Source of the DNA: Branchiostoma floridae
Taxonomy: Eukaryota; Chordata; Leptocardii; Amphioxiformes; Branchiostomatidae
Direction: 5' to 3'
Assembly (NCBI RefSeq): GCF_000003815.2
Contig: NC_049983.1
Location: 18,102,760 to 18,164,759, forward strand
Length of the DNA: 62,000 nucleotides
Shown in pieces: positions 25,501-38,600 of the stretch. The notes beneath the pieces were generated by a model that was not told where the DNA came from, did not search any database, and saw only the letters and a program-made list of their open reading frames with translations. Numbering within the stretch: the stretch's first letter is position 1; each line of letters begins with the position of its first letter. The position numbers and the translations under genes were made by a program.

Positions 25501-28351
25501 GTGCAAGAAAGATAGCATTGAAAGTTTTGTATTCAAATTCAATGTAGCTGCCCATTTTGAAATAAAACAGAGATCCCCGTGTGATAAGTGTCCGTTTATG
25601 TATCTGCAAAAAGGATGCCGTTTGCCTCAATGATTGTTCATTAGTCGAATGAATTGAGAAACAACGCTAGCTTAGATATTTTTTCTCAAGTTAATTCCTC
25701 TCTCTCCCCAGTATCAGTGTTCCTTACCCGTGACAGCCGGAATGCCGTTGGACATGATGAGGAAGAAGATGTGGTAACCACGCTCCATGCCGGGCAGCTG
25801 GTCCACAACACGGGACTTCTCCAGCAGGTCTGGATGAAATCAACCAAAGAAAGAAATATATCGTGAGTAGCTTTAACGTATCTTGAACAAAATATTACAA
25901 AACGTATCACTGCAGATGTGTGTTAGTTTTTGCTTCACTAGCACAGGCGATGATATGTGTAAGACCTTCAGTAATTACAAAGAAAATGATAAGAAATGAC
26001 GTTCTTACAGCTTTCGATGTCAGCTCCGGACAGCTTTCCGATCTTGGTGAAGTGGATACGGATGAATTTACCCTGGAGTGGTAAATTGGAATAGAGGCGT
26101 TAACTGGCTGTGTAGTCACCCAGTAATATGATCCAGAAACATATTGTACTTACATGTAAGGTATTTCAAATAGTGCTCTCACTCTTTTACTTGAACTGAT
26201 CTTCCATGTAGCTCAAAGGTCAAGAGGGTTGAGGCATCTATAATCTGTTTTTTCGAAGGGGAAAGTAGACTTGTTTGATAACTTCAGTTGAAGTACAGCT
26301 TGTGGAAGGACTCAGTATAGATATAACAACAATACCAAGTACCTCAAGGCGACCAAGACTTGACGTAATGGCTGATGTAGCATTGCCATCTATATCTTTA
26401 ATAAGGGATCAGCGTGTCTTCACTTTTATACTCCTTTGGTACTTACGAATCGAGAGGAGTTGTTGTTCCTCACGGTCTTGGCGTTACCAAAAGCCTCCAG
26501 TACAGGGTTAGTCTGCACGATCTGCTCCTCTAGACCGATCTGCGAAAATAGTCAAAGTAAGAATACGATAGCAATAGATCTAATCCATGCGGAATACTAA
26601 ACGTCTTGGTAGACACTCGTTTACGTTTTTTGTTGCAAATCGTATTCTTTTCCTAGCTGTTCGAGATCAAAAATCAACCAGCCTACAGCAGAAAAAAAAA
26701 GAAAACTACTCGACAATTTGGCGTATTTATAATTGCGTAATCACTCGCAAAAATAAATGTATGCTAATATAAAGACTTACCTTCTTCTCCTGGCCACCAC
26801 CGGGAGTTCCGGAAACCATGGCCAAGTACGCAATAACCTTCTTCGTGTTCTCAGTCTTCCCGGCACCAGACTCGCCACTGATTTATAGGTCACAATGCAG
26901 GCTATTGGTTAGGAAATCATTATGAAGGAATAGCACAGGATGAAATAAAATGAAAGTACAAAAAGCGGAGGACATTTTATATCATTTAAACATAGACCAG
27001 AAGCACTTTGCTATATAAAGTATGAAGATATCTTACGTAATAAGGCAAGACTGGCACTGGCGTTCTGGAAGGAAATATGACCATTAGTGAATACAACGTC
27101 AAGTACTCATGGTCTTATGGTCTAAGTCTCTTTTATATAGAATACGAATAGCCGAAAAAACGCGTTCTTTCTTTCATTTTCATGCCACTACATTCCGCAA
27201 TGCAGGTATATAGACGTCTTTGATCAAGTATCTTTGGGGTGGATCCTTAAAGTTTTGGGGCGCAGAAGCCTCCTGTCCCTACAAGCTCTAAGTATATTCT
27301 TGGTCCGTTCATCACAGTGCTTTTCTGGTCAACTATCGAGACACTTGCCTGACACCATGTTCTGGTAGGCATTGTCCACCACGCAGAAGAGATGGGGCGG
27401 CACCTCCGTACGCCTCTTGCCGCGGTACATGTCCACCACGTTTGCGGTATAGATGGGCAGAAGCTTGAAAGGGTTGATCACGACGCAGAACAGGCCGGAG
27501 TAGGTCTAAAAGAAAAATAGGGAACGTTTTAAAAGATGTTGTAAATTCATACTAACTGTAAGAAACCATTTATATGTTTTTGCAAAATACATCTTTTAAG
27601 AAATCATCGTCTTTTCTGAAAAGGGAGTCTCCCTACAAACTGGAAGATGCAGAAAGTGTTGTAGGTCTCTTCATTAAAAATTCTTACGTAGATGAGAGTG
27701 TTCTCATAACGCTCCCTCAGGTTACCCAGCACAGCGGCCTCGTGCAGGAAGGTCATGTTCACCATGTCCTCTGCGCAGGCGAACTTGGACGGGTTCTGTG
27801 GCAGCAACTTTTTCTTCTTGACGACGACAGTCTGGTGGTGAAATGAATGCGAAACTTCAAAACTCGATATCTTCAGATACATACAAGACATAAAAGTACA
27901 TGTAACACTGCTAAATCTGACAAATAGTAACGTCTGAAGGTATGTCATATTTGATGCAGCACCACAGCCAATGTAACAGATAAACAAATGAGGGTAATAC
28001 TAAAAAGTGTGAAGGATAATTCTTTGATGGACATTCGTGATGATGGCGCCCATCGTGTACATTACGCCAACGTTTTGACAGTAGAATAAGCAGCAACAAC
28101 TTCCACACATGCGGTTTATCATAGCTGTAATAAAAATACGAACTTACCGCTCCCCCCTCACCCACGCAAGTGACGTCATCACCTTTCTCGCTTTTGACTT
28201 CGACCTTAATGAAGATCTCCTTTTTATCAGGAGCCCAGAAGTTCTTCTTGGGATCGTAGGGAGCCGTCTTCATTTTCCGCATGGTGTCCGGTTGTCCCGC
28301 TAGGAACCATTCGGACGGCTGGTCCATGAGTGAGGGACCGTAGGCAGGCAT
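16203..28351 (-). CDS. Gene B: muscle (class II) myosin heavy chain, complete
   Basis: This is the reference model for the cluster: 34 coding exons plus a 5' UTR exon ending at 28895, and 5,772 coding nt giving 1,923 residues and a TAA at 16203-16205. Every junction has AG at the acceptor and GT at the donor, except the donor of exon 4, which is GC. The length and the order of motor, two IQ segments and a long coiled coil are standard for sarcomeric heavy chains. The product would work as a dimer with essential and regulatory light chains on the neck. B differs most from A and C at its N terminus (QPDTMRKMK against KPDVMRALK, and VGEGGA against VAAGGA at the end of exon 2). A poly(A) signal follows about 100 nt after the stop. 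Confidence 0.97.
18216..18243. repeat. (CAAT)n microsatellite in intron 29 of gene B
   Basis: About seven CAAT units lie close to exon 29. It could mark the 3' tail of a small retroelement, but I could not recognise one beside it. Confidence 0.85.
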
Positions 28352-28397
28352 GGTGGCTCTTTGGTTGGAGGCTCACACCAAGACGAAAGTAGAGAGA
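22809..28397 (-). other. Gene B motor and neck exons 2-17
   Basis: Exons in gene order: 28148-28397 (ATG at 28351), 27688-27831, 27349-27505, 27036-27063, 26781-26877, 26447-26539, 26009-26072, 25728-25829, 25260-25496, 24827-25095, 24507-24677, 24043-24358, 23864-23928, 23513-23718, 23117-23377, 22809-22956. Residue ranges are about 1-854. The nucleotide site is built from exon 6 (P-loop 179-186), exons 7 and 8 (switch I) and exon 11 (switch II). Exon 16 holds the converter and a first IQ-like segment ([14 protein letters not shown]). Exon 17 holds a second one ([16 protein letters not shown]), just before the proline that ends the lever arm. Confidence 0.95.
27347..27348 (-). other. GC splice donor after exon 4 of gene B
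   Basis: The exon ends GTGTCAG and the intron begins GCAAGTGTC. Gene A uses GTGAGT at the same junction, and gene C has lost this intron. The frame into exon 5 is kept only with this donor. Confidence 0.88.
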
Positions 28398-28894
28398 CTG
28401 CAGCTGAGGAGAGGGAAATATAGGTTTAGGAAAGATAACACCATTAATTTAGTTGTGAAAGATTACGGATGAATACTATTGAAAGCCAAATGAAGTGGTT
28501 GCAATGTATGCATACGTTGGTAAAACGTTAAGCACACAAAGTATCAAAACATAAGAAGCTATTATAAAATGACAAATCGTTTAGGTGAAGTTGGACAAGT
28601 GGTCTCCATCTGGCATGTTTGGGTAACGGCGTTAAATCAACAGCAGCGGAAGGCCATGTGCATTCAAGCGTGTCATTTGTATATCCAAAGCGATATGGCA
28701 ATGCATTCCAAATAGTTGAAATACGTTTATACCATGAAATGCAAATATGCACTTCATGCTCCAATGTTTGTTTTTTTGCCATTACATAGTTCTATTCAAA
28801 GTTAGAAATCTTCATGATAAAAGATACATGCGCCAATATTCCACACACATAAAGCAAAGTGCTTTACGGATTTACAACTTCTTCAAACACTTAC

Positions 28895-29131
28895 CTTCGA
28901 CTGGCAAAGCTGTGAAAGATCAGTGGCCGTCCTTGTCTTATATATGTGAATCTCATGAGGATCATATGCCAAAGCAATGTGAATTTATGCACATGTAAGC
29001 AATCGCATGATGTTCCAGATTGGTGAGTTAAGAGTTAGGTCCTTCATTCTATTGGTCACTTCGTTAATTCGATGTTCAAGTCCAACTTACAATGTTAAAT
29101 TAGTAAACTTGACTGATTGCCATCACAGCTG
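28895..29131 (-). promoter_or_regulatory. Gene B core promoter and 5' UTR exon 1
   Basis: TATA box at 28938-28944, inverted CCAAT boxes at 29019-29023 and 29051-29055, and CAGCTG E-box at 29126-29131. The non-coding exon 1 ends at 28895 before GTAAGTGT and splices to an acceptor at 28398-28399. The start site, near 28915, is inferred from its distance to the TATA box. Confidence 0.8.
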
Positions 29132-30028
29132 TATGGCTTACTTGGCGCCTTCGTGAGCTAATAATACTGAAAGAAAAACAGACTTTACATACCCTACATT
29201 TTTATGCATATTTATGGTTATCATGATGTTCGGAAGCAGGTGTTAAGGGCCGAATAAACCATATAGTCCCGAACATCGTCTAGAATTACGCCAATAAATA
29301 TATCGCAGGGTGGGGTTCACATTCTACGGATTGTCGGGTATGCGTGACGCCGAAAGTTCGTCCTCAAGGTTATGGCCTGCTGTTAAACGTTTACCGTGAG
29401 TATGTATGTCGTTACAATATACATTTCACATGTTAACACTTCTGTATTCTCAAATGAACTGTTAGCAGAGTGAACTCGCTTGTTGAACTTGGCTCCACAG
29501 TCATGTTTTAAGCGGTATTGATGTTCTATGTTGTTGTTGCAACCCAATATTATTGGTATTGCAAAAGGTTTATGCAAAATAAGAAAAATTGTTGTTTCTA
29601 CACTTAATTGTGTTTATGTTACATCCTGTGTGTGTGTATAAACCACTATTTGCCTATGGTGGTGGTTTATGTACAACCCAGTTCGCTTTGGAAATAATAC
29701 GCCGTACAAAGATCAAGATGGCTGACCAGGTCGACGTGGCGACAATTTGTGGAAATGACACCCAACCTTGTAAACGTCCAATGAAGGGCGTAGTGGTCGG
29801 TGGTCACTCCGGGATCGCATGAAGAGAACAATATTAGGGTTGCTCTTTAGTCTCTTGTCATCCTTCTAGCTGAAGTGTGATACCTGTTCTGACCAGAAAG
29901 AATGCCACAATTTTTTCATGACTTTAAATTTGCTTCTTTTTAAATATATTTTAGGCTCATACTTTATTTTTTTTAAATTTTTTTTAGAACTGTCAACTGT
30001 AACCGTATCCTTTGTCATCCTTTTTAGA

Positions 30029-30180
30029 ATTGTCGCCACAAGAGTCTCGCAACTGCAGTGAATTTGACTGGTCATACATAACTGTCGCAGATCTCGTTTA
30101 CATGATTGCTGTCAAACTCTAAAATTGCTCAAACTAGTATTGATACAGCTGCTCTTGTACTCAAGAAAGACGTTTGCAAT
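30029..30180. repeat. Upstream module B1
   Basis: The copy closest to A1: both end in a block that starts CAGCTGCTCTTGTACTCAAG and runs on into AAAGACGTTT. It lies about 1.1 kb upstream of the gene B TATA box, and AAGAGTAAGTCAG follows near 30310. Confidence 0.6.
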
Positions 30181-31149
30181 GTCAGCATTTACGTGCTTTC
30201 TAAAATACTACCCGATGGAAAGAATGTACCACTACGTTTTGAAGTTACACATACTTCAGTATGATACCAAAATGTGTGGTTGCGGAGCTCTTGAAGCCGT
30301 GTCAGTAAAAAAGAGTAAGTCAGTAGTGATACCCATTTCATTTTGATGTTCCACTTTGGGTATAATATTGACTGTTTGATGTAATGTAGATTATTTAGGG
30401 AATGGTCAAACCACTTATTGGAAACTACCAGAAATTCGCCCTCTTGATTCAGTTCCCTGTGGGATGCCAAAAGATAAGTCTTTGTAGATACTCAGAGTGA
30501 CACAGTTGTTCATAAAAGGTGACCTGTAAGCCAATTGGAGCTTTTCAGAATGAAAGTTTAAAACTTGTATAGTTGTAGTACTGTTTTTGACAATTAAACG
30601 ATTAAGAGAATGCCAAGATCTTAAAGGTATTTGTATATACAATAGATATCTTATTTGCAGTTTCAAGTTTGCTAGTATGTTTTCAAACACTTTAAAACTA
30701 ACCGCTCCCAAAATCTAACGCTATCGAGACTATCGGACAGAAAGCTGGATCTAGAGTTTGTAGTTACCCGGGCCTGGTACCTTAAGTTGCCAGAGCAGTG
30801 CTTTTTGATCAACAGTTGGCTAGGTGCATTTTACCTTTTAATCACTCATATTCCTTTCTTTAAATGTGTTAAAAGTGGAATCCGCTACGAATTTGGATAT
30901 GGACATTTTAAACCCTTGTTGTACTTTGTCCACACCGTTCACACCAGTTGAATTTTCGAATTGCTCCGATTCAGTTTCACATTCATGCACTGCTGAAAGG
31001 CACTGTGGGAGAATTTTCGAAGAAACGTTTACATTTAGTGCTTTCATTGAAGTTGGAAAGAAACAGGGCAGGTAGGGAATGATTGGACGACTTGTAACAG
31101 CTTAAGGGTGTTTCAAATCGGAATTCATGAGGAATGTCAAAACAGTAGT

Positions 31150-31260
31150 GTACTATGACTGCTGTGAATTTGCTTTGTCATACATATTTCGGTTCTACAC
31201 ATTACTCTTGTCAAATAGGCTCAGATTGATGTCATGACACAGCTGCGGTTTAAGTCAAGG
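31150..31260. repeat. Upstream module B2 (degenerate)
   Basis: It keeps GTGAATTTG, TGTCATACATA, CTTGTCAAAT and GACACAGCTGC. CCAGGTCAGTGA, another donor-like site, follows near 31399. Confidence 0.5.
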
Positions 31261-31914
31261 TGAAAGTGATGGAGTGCATACTTTTCCAGAGCTGAAATAC
31301 TGACCAATAGCAATTAACCTCGCAACAAGTTTGTACTATCAAACCAAACCAACAACCATTGCTTTCGGAACGCGTTCAGCCGTTGAAGCGAAACGACCAG
31401 GTCAGTGATTACCCCCAATTCAAGATCATTTTGTATTCCCTGAATAGTTTTTGTTCCAACATTTCTTCAAAATGTACTGGAAGAATTGCTGACAGGACTT
31501 TGATAAAATTTCAATGATTTGAGCTTCAACCGCTGTTATATTTTACCAAGCATACTAATTACCCCGTATGTGATGTTCTTTTATCGGTCATCATTAGACG
31601 TTAGGGTTGGAACAGTTGGGGCTGGTCTAGCTAAATGCTTTACGTTTTACTCAGTAAAGCGCCACAAATCGACATGAATGTCTTAATGTGGTGTTAGGTT
31701 TCACTGCTTCAGCGATGCATGTTGCGTCTTGTGGACAGCCTCTCTGGTGTCTCTGTCTCTCATTTCCAACAGGCAGAGTCACCATACCCCTGGTCTTTCT
31801 CCGCTTTCCTCGGCTCCTGTGGTATTGATGCGTCTTGTCGTTTCTATTCTCTTGTTCTGTTATGATTGTCGTAATCATTTATTAAAGTAAAGATAGCCTC
31901 CAGTAGGTGATGGA

Positions 31915-31964
31915 CAGGGTGGTGTGAGTCAAAGTCGTGGTCAGGGTGGTGTGAGACAAAGACC
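31915..31964. repeat. 27-bp tandem duplication, about 1.9 copies
   Basis: The unit begins CAGGGTGGTGTGAG. The second copy starts at 31942 and has two mismatches. Confidence 0.8.
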
Positions 31965-32522
31965 AGTTTTTGTTTTCTTTCTGCACACCAAAAGCTTCAC
32001 CGTAAGTGGCGCCAGTTAGGAAGTGTATTACTATCGCTACGTATTTAATGCAATTGTTGTTAAATTCTAACAAGACCACACTTTGACTATGTTGCACCTT
32101 TTATGCTGAAAATGTATAGGTTAACAATTGACCATAGTTATGTATATCGCCCACTGTCTCCTCGTGTTCAATGACACTTGCATTTGCATACGTTGTGCTT
32201 AGTAAAATGGATTTGCAGATATCGGTATGTCTTCTAAGTATCTGGACCAAAAAGACTGATTTACGAGCGGTAGTAGATACGTATTTGCCTTTACACAACT
32301 TCCTTACACTTCTTTCAGTGTTGATGGTTAAGTGTAGAATATTCACCAATTTCGTCGAAGATATGCAATGTTTCCTAGATTGCTCATGAGGTGGCTAATA
32401 TGCTAATAATACAATAATGTATACTATGTGTCATGAAGTATGGAAGAGCGTATACAATCTACTACTTTGTGACGACTAATAGTGACGAAAGACACAGTAT
32501 ATTTGTAGAAGCGGGACTACAT

Positions 32523-32528
32523 TTTATT
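32523..32528 (-). terminator. Gene C poly(A) signal
   Basis: AATAAA on the minus strand, about 100 nt after the TAA, in a 3' UTR recognisably similar to that of gene B. Confidence 0.75.
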
Positions 32529-32626
32529 TCATAAAACTACCAACGGATCAAACGAAAGACAGAGCAGAATAAGGTGATCAGATGACCACATCGACAAGTG
32601 TAACGATTTCACTGATGCCTGTCGGT

Positions 32627-35600
32627 TTACACGCGAGACTTGGACTTCAGCTTGTTGAGGGAGCCCTCGGCAATCTCGGCACGCTCCAGGGAATCCTCGT
32701 ACTCGTGCTGGGTCTTGCGGTACTTGGCCATGTTGGATGCTGCCTGCTCCTCCTGTGTCCAATGAAAAGTAATTGGATATCGTTGGAATTCGAAATAATC
32801 AATATAAATAAAACATCGACAGAATGCGTCTCTTATCGACGAATCTACAGACACGAAATTCAATCAACCTAAACTTTAAGTTATTCAGAGGAAGATATTT
32901 ACAGCCTCCTCCACTTGGCGCTTGAAGGTCTTGATCTTCAGCTGCAGCTTCTCCACCAGCTCCTGGATGCGTTCCTGGTTCTTGCGGTCCTCGTCGGCCT
33001 GGAAGGTCATCTCCTTGAGACGGCGCTCGTTCTTACGCAGCTGCTTCAGGTCCTCCTGGTGCAGGCGGCTATGGGTGGAAATGTCGTTCTCCAGATCACG
33101 GATCTAAAAAATAAAACCAAAACCGTAGAAAGCGTCAGCATGAGAAGTAAAGCATTACAAATTAATCTATTTCCTTGTCACAAGTCTAGAATATTTCATG
33201 TCTGATAAAATCTGCAATGGCGATCGTTGCGAAATGGACAACTTTCTCGACGTTTTGCCTCTATGACGATGACCAAAGAATATAAACAGTCAAGATCATC
33301 ACACCTGTTGTTTTCTAGAGCTACAGTCGCTGATAAGTCCGTTTCCATTAACATTGCCATTTGTAGGTAGCTGTTATAACCATATGAACCATTCGTGTGT
33401 CTAACAAAAAGATATGTCTGTCTGCCACAGACGAGACCTTCAGTCAGAAAACCTCGTTTCTTCCTCTTACTCAAAGGTCAGATACCAATATGTCTCCATA
33501 CGTACCCTGTTCTCCTGCTTCTGGATGGCACGCTTGCCTCCCTTGAGTGCGATGGCCTCAGCCTCATCCAGGCGGCGCTGCAGATCCTTCATGTTGGCTT
33601 CTAAGGTTCGCTTCACCTTCTCGGCGTGCTGAGAGTTCTCCTGCTCCACACGTAGATCCTCAGCCATGCGGGATGTCTAGTTGTAAAGGAAGTCGTTTTA
33701 ATAGGATACACATTCCATTGAACACAACAACACAACTTTAACTACCATGATAATGTTCAACAACAAATATTTCGTAAACGATGGGCCCGTTTTGAAATCT
33801 TATCTTTGATCCAAAGTTGGCAACGCTGAAGGACGCCTATTATACATACATCAGCCATGGCCTTCTTGGCCCTCTCCTCTGTACTCTTGTGGTCACTGAT
33901 GACCTCTTCCAGTTCGCCCTGAATCTGCGACAGGTCACCGTCCAGCTTGCGCTTGTGTCCGGACAGGGCTGAGTTTTGTGTGCTCAGCTCACCAAGCCTC
34001 TCGTTGGTCTCCACCAGCTGAGATTCAGCGGCCTTACGAGCTCTCTCTGCGTTGTCCAGTGCCCCGCGCACCTTAAAGTAACATACATTGAAAACTTGAT
34101 GCTCTCTCAAAATGTAAAACAGGAGGGTTAGAAGAATGTACAGTTCAGAAATTCCAAATGTTTTATCACATTATCACGAGTAAAAAATTAACCATATACC
34201 TACCTCATCAGCTTCGCTCACCAGCATCTGGCACTTGCGCTCAGACATGTTGTACTGCTCACGGATCTCATCGCGCTGCCGCTGTTCGTCGTCGATGGTA
34301 ACCTGAAGGATAACATCTCAGAGTTATTTCCTATACACTTCACCATTTATTACCAAGCGCCAATAAAATACGACCTTGTCAGACTCTTATTGACCAAAAC
34401 CATAGTTCGTTTGTTCATTACCAAATTGCCATGTTGTCGAGTTACGCAATTGATAGTAGCGCATCCAACGACCTCCAGTTACCTGCATCTCCTGGATTTG
34501 GGAGTGCAGCTTGGCAATGGTCTTCCTGGCCTCAGCGTTGGATCTGTTGGCGGTCTCCAGCTGAACCTCAACCTCGTTGAGATGGCCTTCAAGGAATTTC
34601 TTTGCTCTCTGCGCTTCTCCCTTTTGTTTTGTCTCGATCTCGATAGATGCTTGGACGCTATCCATGGCGCGAGCCTGGTTCTTACTAGAGAGGTTGAAAT
34701 ATGTATCATTAATTCGTTTGAAAGATAGATCGTATATGAGTAAGAATCAAATTTAGAACATGAACTTCGAGTCGGAAGGATAAAATGTCAACTTAATAGA
34801 TACACGGCTCACATTCACGATTTAGATCTTTTACACGGATATCTTTATGTTATAATTTAGAATGACCATTAACTTACCGCGAACTTTCAAATTCCTCTTC
34901 CTTTTCGGCGATTTTCTTCTCGATATCACCCTTTAGCTGGGCCAGTTCAAGCTGTGTTCGGACGACCTGGTAGAAGTGCAATCAAAGGAATATTATGTGA
35001 TGTGATCAGATGAAATATTCACATGACAAATTCCAAAAGTGCAGCCTGGCGGAACATCCACTTACCTTGCCCTGTTCAATCTCAAGAGCGCCTTCAGCCT
35101 CGTCCAAGGCATTCTGAATCTCCTCTTTTTCAACGACCAGGCGCTTCTTCACCTTCTCAAGTTCGTGAAGGTTCTTTGCACTCTCCGCAACCTGGTCGTT
35201 CAGGTCGTTGATTTCCTCTGTCGATAAAGGTATAGATTACTATTTAATCAATAATGGATACATTCAATCGTTCACGTAGAAACGTCTCGCAGTTGTACGA
35301 AAAGTAAATGTCAAATACATACCCTGTATTGTCTTATTCTCCTTCTTCAATGCATCAAGAGCCTCAACACCTTCGTCAAAGACATTCTTCAGCTTCAGAA
35401 GCTCGGTCTGGTAGGCGCGGTGCTCCTTCTGTGATGTCTCCAACTCGGCGCCCAGAGTTTCACACTTCTGCCTCCACTCGGTCATCTGTTTGTCGACCAG
35501 ACGCTGCTTCTTCTCCAGCTGAGACGCCAGTGTGTTGGCTTTTTCCACATCCAGCATCAGGTCCTCCACCTCGCCAGCCAACCTGTTCTTGGTCTTCTCA

Positions 35601-38600
35601 AGGCTGGCACACTTGGCGTTGGCGGCTTCAACCTGTTCCTCGGCGTCTTGCAGTCGGGCTGCCAGCTTCTTCTTGGCCTCCTCCAACTCCTCAGTCCTCT
35701 GGATGGCGTCGGTCTCGTACTTGGAGCGCCAGGCCGCCACCTCAGAGTTAGCCTTGGCCAGGTTGCGCTGAATCTCGGACTTGGCCTCCTGCTCCTCCTC
35801 CAGGGACTCACGCAGAGCATCGCAGTCGGACTGAGTAGCACGCAGCTGGTGAGCTAGGCCGTTCTTGCCCTTGGTCTCCTCCTCGAGCTGGCGTTTGACC
35901 TCCTCCATCTGCTGTGTGAACATGCTCTTGGTTCTGTAAGATAGAAGACATATAAAGTAATCAGATATAAAGATATTATGTCCTTAAGATAGGTTCTGTG
36001 ACAGCATATTTAACATCTGATAGATTCCTTGCAGTACGAAATCGTCATCATGTTGTACAACGGTTTACCTGCTGAGCTGGTTTGCAATTCCTTCTGACTC
36101 TTCCAGCTGGCGCTGCAGGTCGTTGTTCTCGGCGGTCAGGCGTGTCTTCAGTGATCCCAATTCCTGCGCGACACGGGCATTCTCCTCCAGCCTTTGGTTG
36201 GCTTCAACGTATTGATCCTCAAGCTGCTTGTTCATTTTCTCAGCCTGGACCTGAAAGAGTATTTTTGCGCATATATTAAGGTTGATGAAACAGGATATAG
36301 TATAAAACATACCTAGTAATCGTACTTTGTAGTTTGTTGCGTACTATTTCTTCGTCATTATATTAGTATCTAGTGATACTTGGTGCTCAAACACTGCTAC
36401 ACCAGGTATCTTTGAGTCCAAAGTGTTTGAAAGACAGCAAAACATGAAATTCCACTAACCTTCTGTTTGGTGACCTGCTCAACACTGGAAGCCAGGTCAT
36501 CGACCTCAACCCTTAGGGAGTTCTTCTCCTTCTCCAGCTTGGCCTTGGCCCTCTGCAGGTTCTCGACTGACTCAGTCATGTCCGCCACGGTGTCGTTGTG
36601 CTTCTTCCTCAAGCTGGCGGTGGCAGCTTCATGGCCAATGGTAGCCTCCTCCAACTCACGACGAACCTATTATGTGATCGTATGATTATGACAATAACAA
36701 TAGGCAATATCATACAGCATATTATCTTCTTTATTGCCTACCACACACATTTTGTTGTATATCCAGCACAATATACTGGCTGATTGGTATAGGAAACACG
36801 AATGCATCTGGGGGTTGTCTGTAGTTTATTTGTGTACCTTGAACAAAACGAACAGCCAATATTGATCAATGTCATTTTTTTATCTGAAAATCGTAATATG
36901 TTTACCTTCTGGAGCTCAGCCTCGCGCTTCTTGTTCTGCTCAACCTGGGCAGCTGTGGCACCGCTAGATTCTTCCAGCTTCTCGCCGATGTCTTCCAACT
37001 CACGCGAGAGTTCGGCACGCTGCCTCTCCAGCTGTTTAGTTTAAATACACGTGTGTCAATGATTGTGCAGCTCTATTGTCTTGAAAGCATCTAAACGAAC
37101 AATTTCTCATGTCGAATCCAATCTATATGTACATTGTAACTTCATTGAAATGTCGGCAGTTTATATATGCTATTATACAATACCTTTGCACGGGCAGCTC
37201 TTTCTGTCTCCAGTTCCTCCTCCAGCTCCTCGATCCTGCCCTGCAGCTCCTTAGTCTTCTTCTGCTGCTGAGTTGCCAGGGAAGTCTCGTCCTCAACCTT
37301 AGTGTTCAGGGCGTTGATCTCGAACTCCTTCCTAATATACACATAAAAGTAACCACAGGTCTATTATAAATCTGTTATTTATCTCCAGGTATGTAGTATA
37401 TCTCGATCGACGTACCTTTTCGACTAGTTCTTGTACCTATAACGTGCGAAGGGATCTTTCCTTACTGTAATTATATTGTAGTTATTCAAGCATTTTTTTA
37501 GTCACTCACTTCTTGTACTTCTCCTCAAGTTCAACCTTGTAGCGCTCCAGTTCAACCACCAGATCCTGGGCGTTCTTCAGGTCGTTCTCCAGCTTCCTCT
37601 TGACGCGGTCAACATCCGCACGGATCTTCTTGTCGTGCTCAAGGTTGTCCTCAAGCTAACGGAAAATTATATACACGAATTTGTAGCAAACATTAAATTG
37701 CAAGTACTCACGATTTGTAATAATGTCGAGATAAGGACGTAGAATCGGTTACATTCGGAAGCCTTTTAAATGCTTTATTCGTTTACTTTGTCCCCCAATT
37801 TTGATACATAGGCGCAGGCGTTACTCCGAATAATCGACCAGATGATAAAGTACGTATTACTTACGTCATCCAAGGTCTGCTCCAGCTTGACTTTGAGCTT
37901 GGTGAGGTTCTGGGTTTTGTCCTCCTCGGACTGGAGGTCATCCAGGGTTTGCTAAATTGATTTAGAAGAAAATAAGCTCCAGAATTTTCTAGTGATATGA
38001 AAACACATCGGAAATGTTATGATCTATGTGTTTCACAAGTAGGTGGGAAAGAGATCCAGGATGATAGGACAGCGTAAAAGTTGATGTCACGTTTTCTTAC
38101 CGCATTGAGCTCCTCCAGCTTCTTCTTCTCGCGGCCGAGCTTGCCGACCAGCTCGTCGTTCACGGCCACCTCCTCAGTCATGGCGCGCAGTTTGTCCTCC
38201 ACCTCCTGCTTCTCCTTCTCCCTCTTGCTTAGTTTGAGCGAGATGGATTCAATCTCCTTTTTCATTTCGTCGCATTCTTGCTCGGCCTATACGAGACAAA
38301 TTACGACATTGCAAAACGATTAGATGTGCACAGTGTCTAACCTACGCTGGATGTCATTATGATGCCACCTCATAACATCAAATGTGATCTTTATAATGTG
38401 ATACCTTCATCTTCTTGGACTCCATCTGCCTGTTCTGGTCGGACACATCCTCCACGCGCTCCTCGATTTCCTGTAGCTGGGCGTCCAGTTCTGCCTTCTC
38501 CTTCAGCAGGGAGTTCACGCGCTCCTCGCCGTTCAACATGATGTCTCTCTCCTATGGAGGGAATTTAACCAGTTTTGTTAGGATACTATATGTATGATAG

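Larger units (their letters stand above)
29132..32510. other. Intergenic region between genes B and C
   Basis: This is the shortest of the three intervals. It contains two upstream modules (30029 and 31150), the conserved AAGATGGCTGACC element at 29715-29740 and a 27-bp tandem duplication at 31915-31964. No gene is supported. Open frames such as 31651-31878 (minus) show no recognisable protein. Confidence 0.7.

Noticed and set aside
31651-31878. 75-codon minus-strand frame in the B-C interval
   Set aside because: No recognisable motif, no splice context, and no counterpart in the other intervals.
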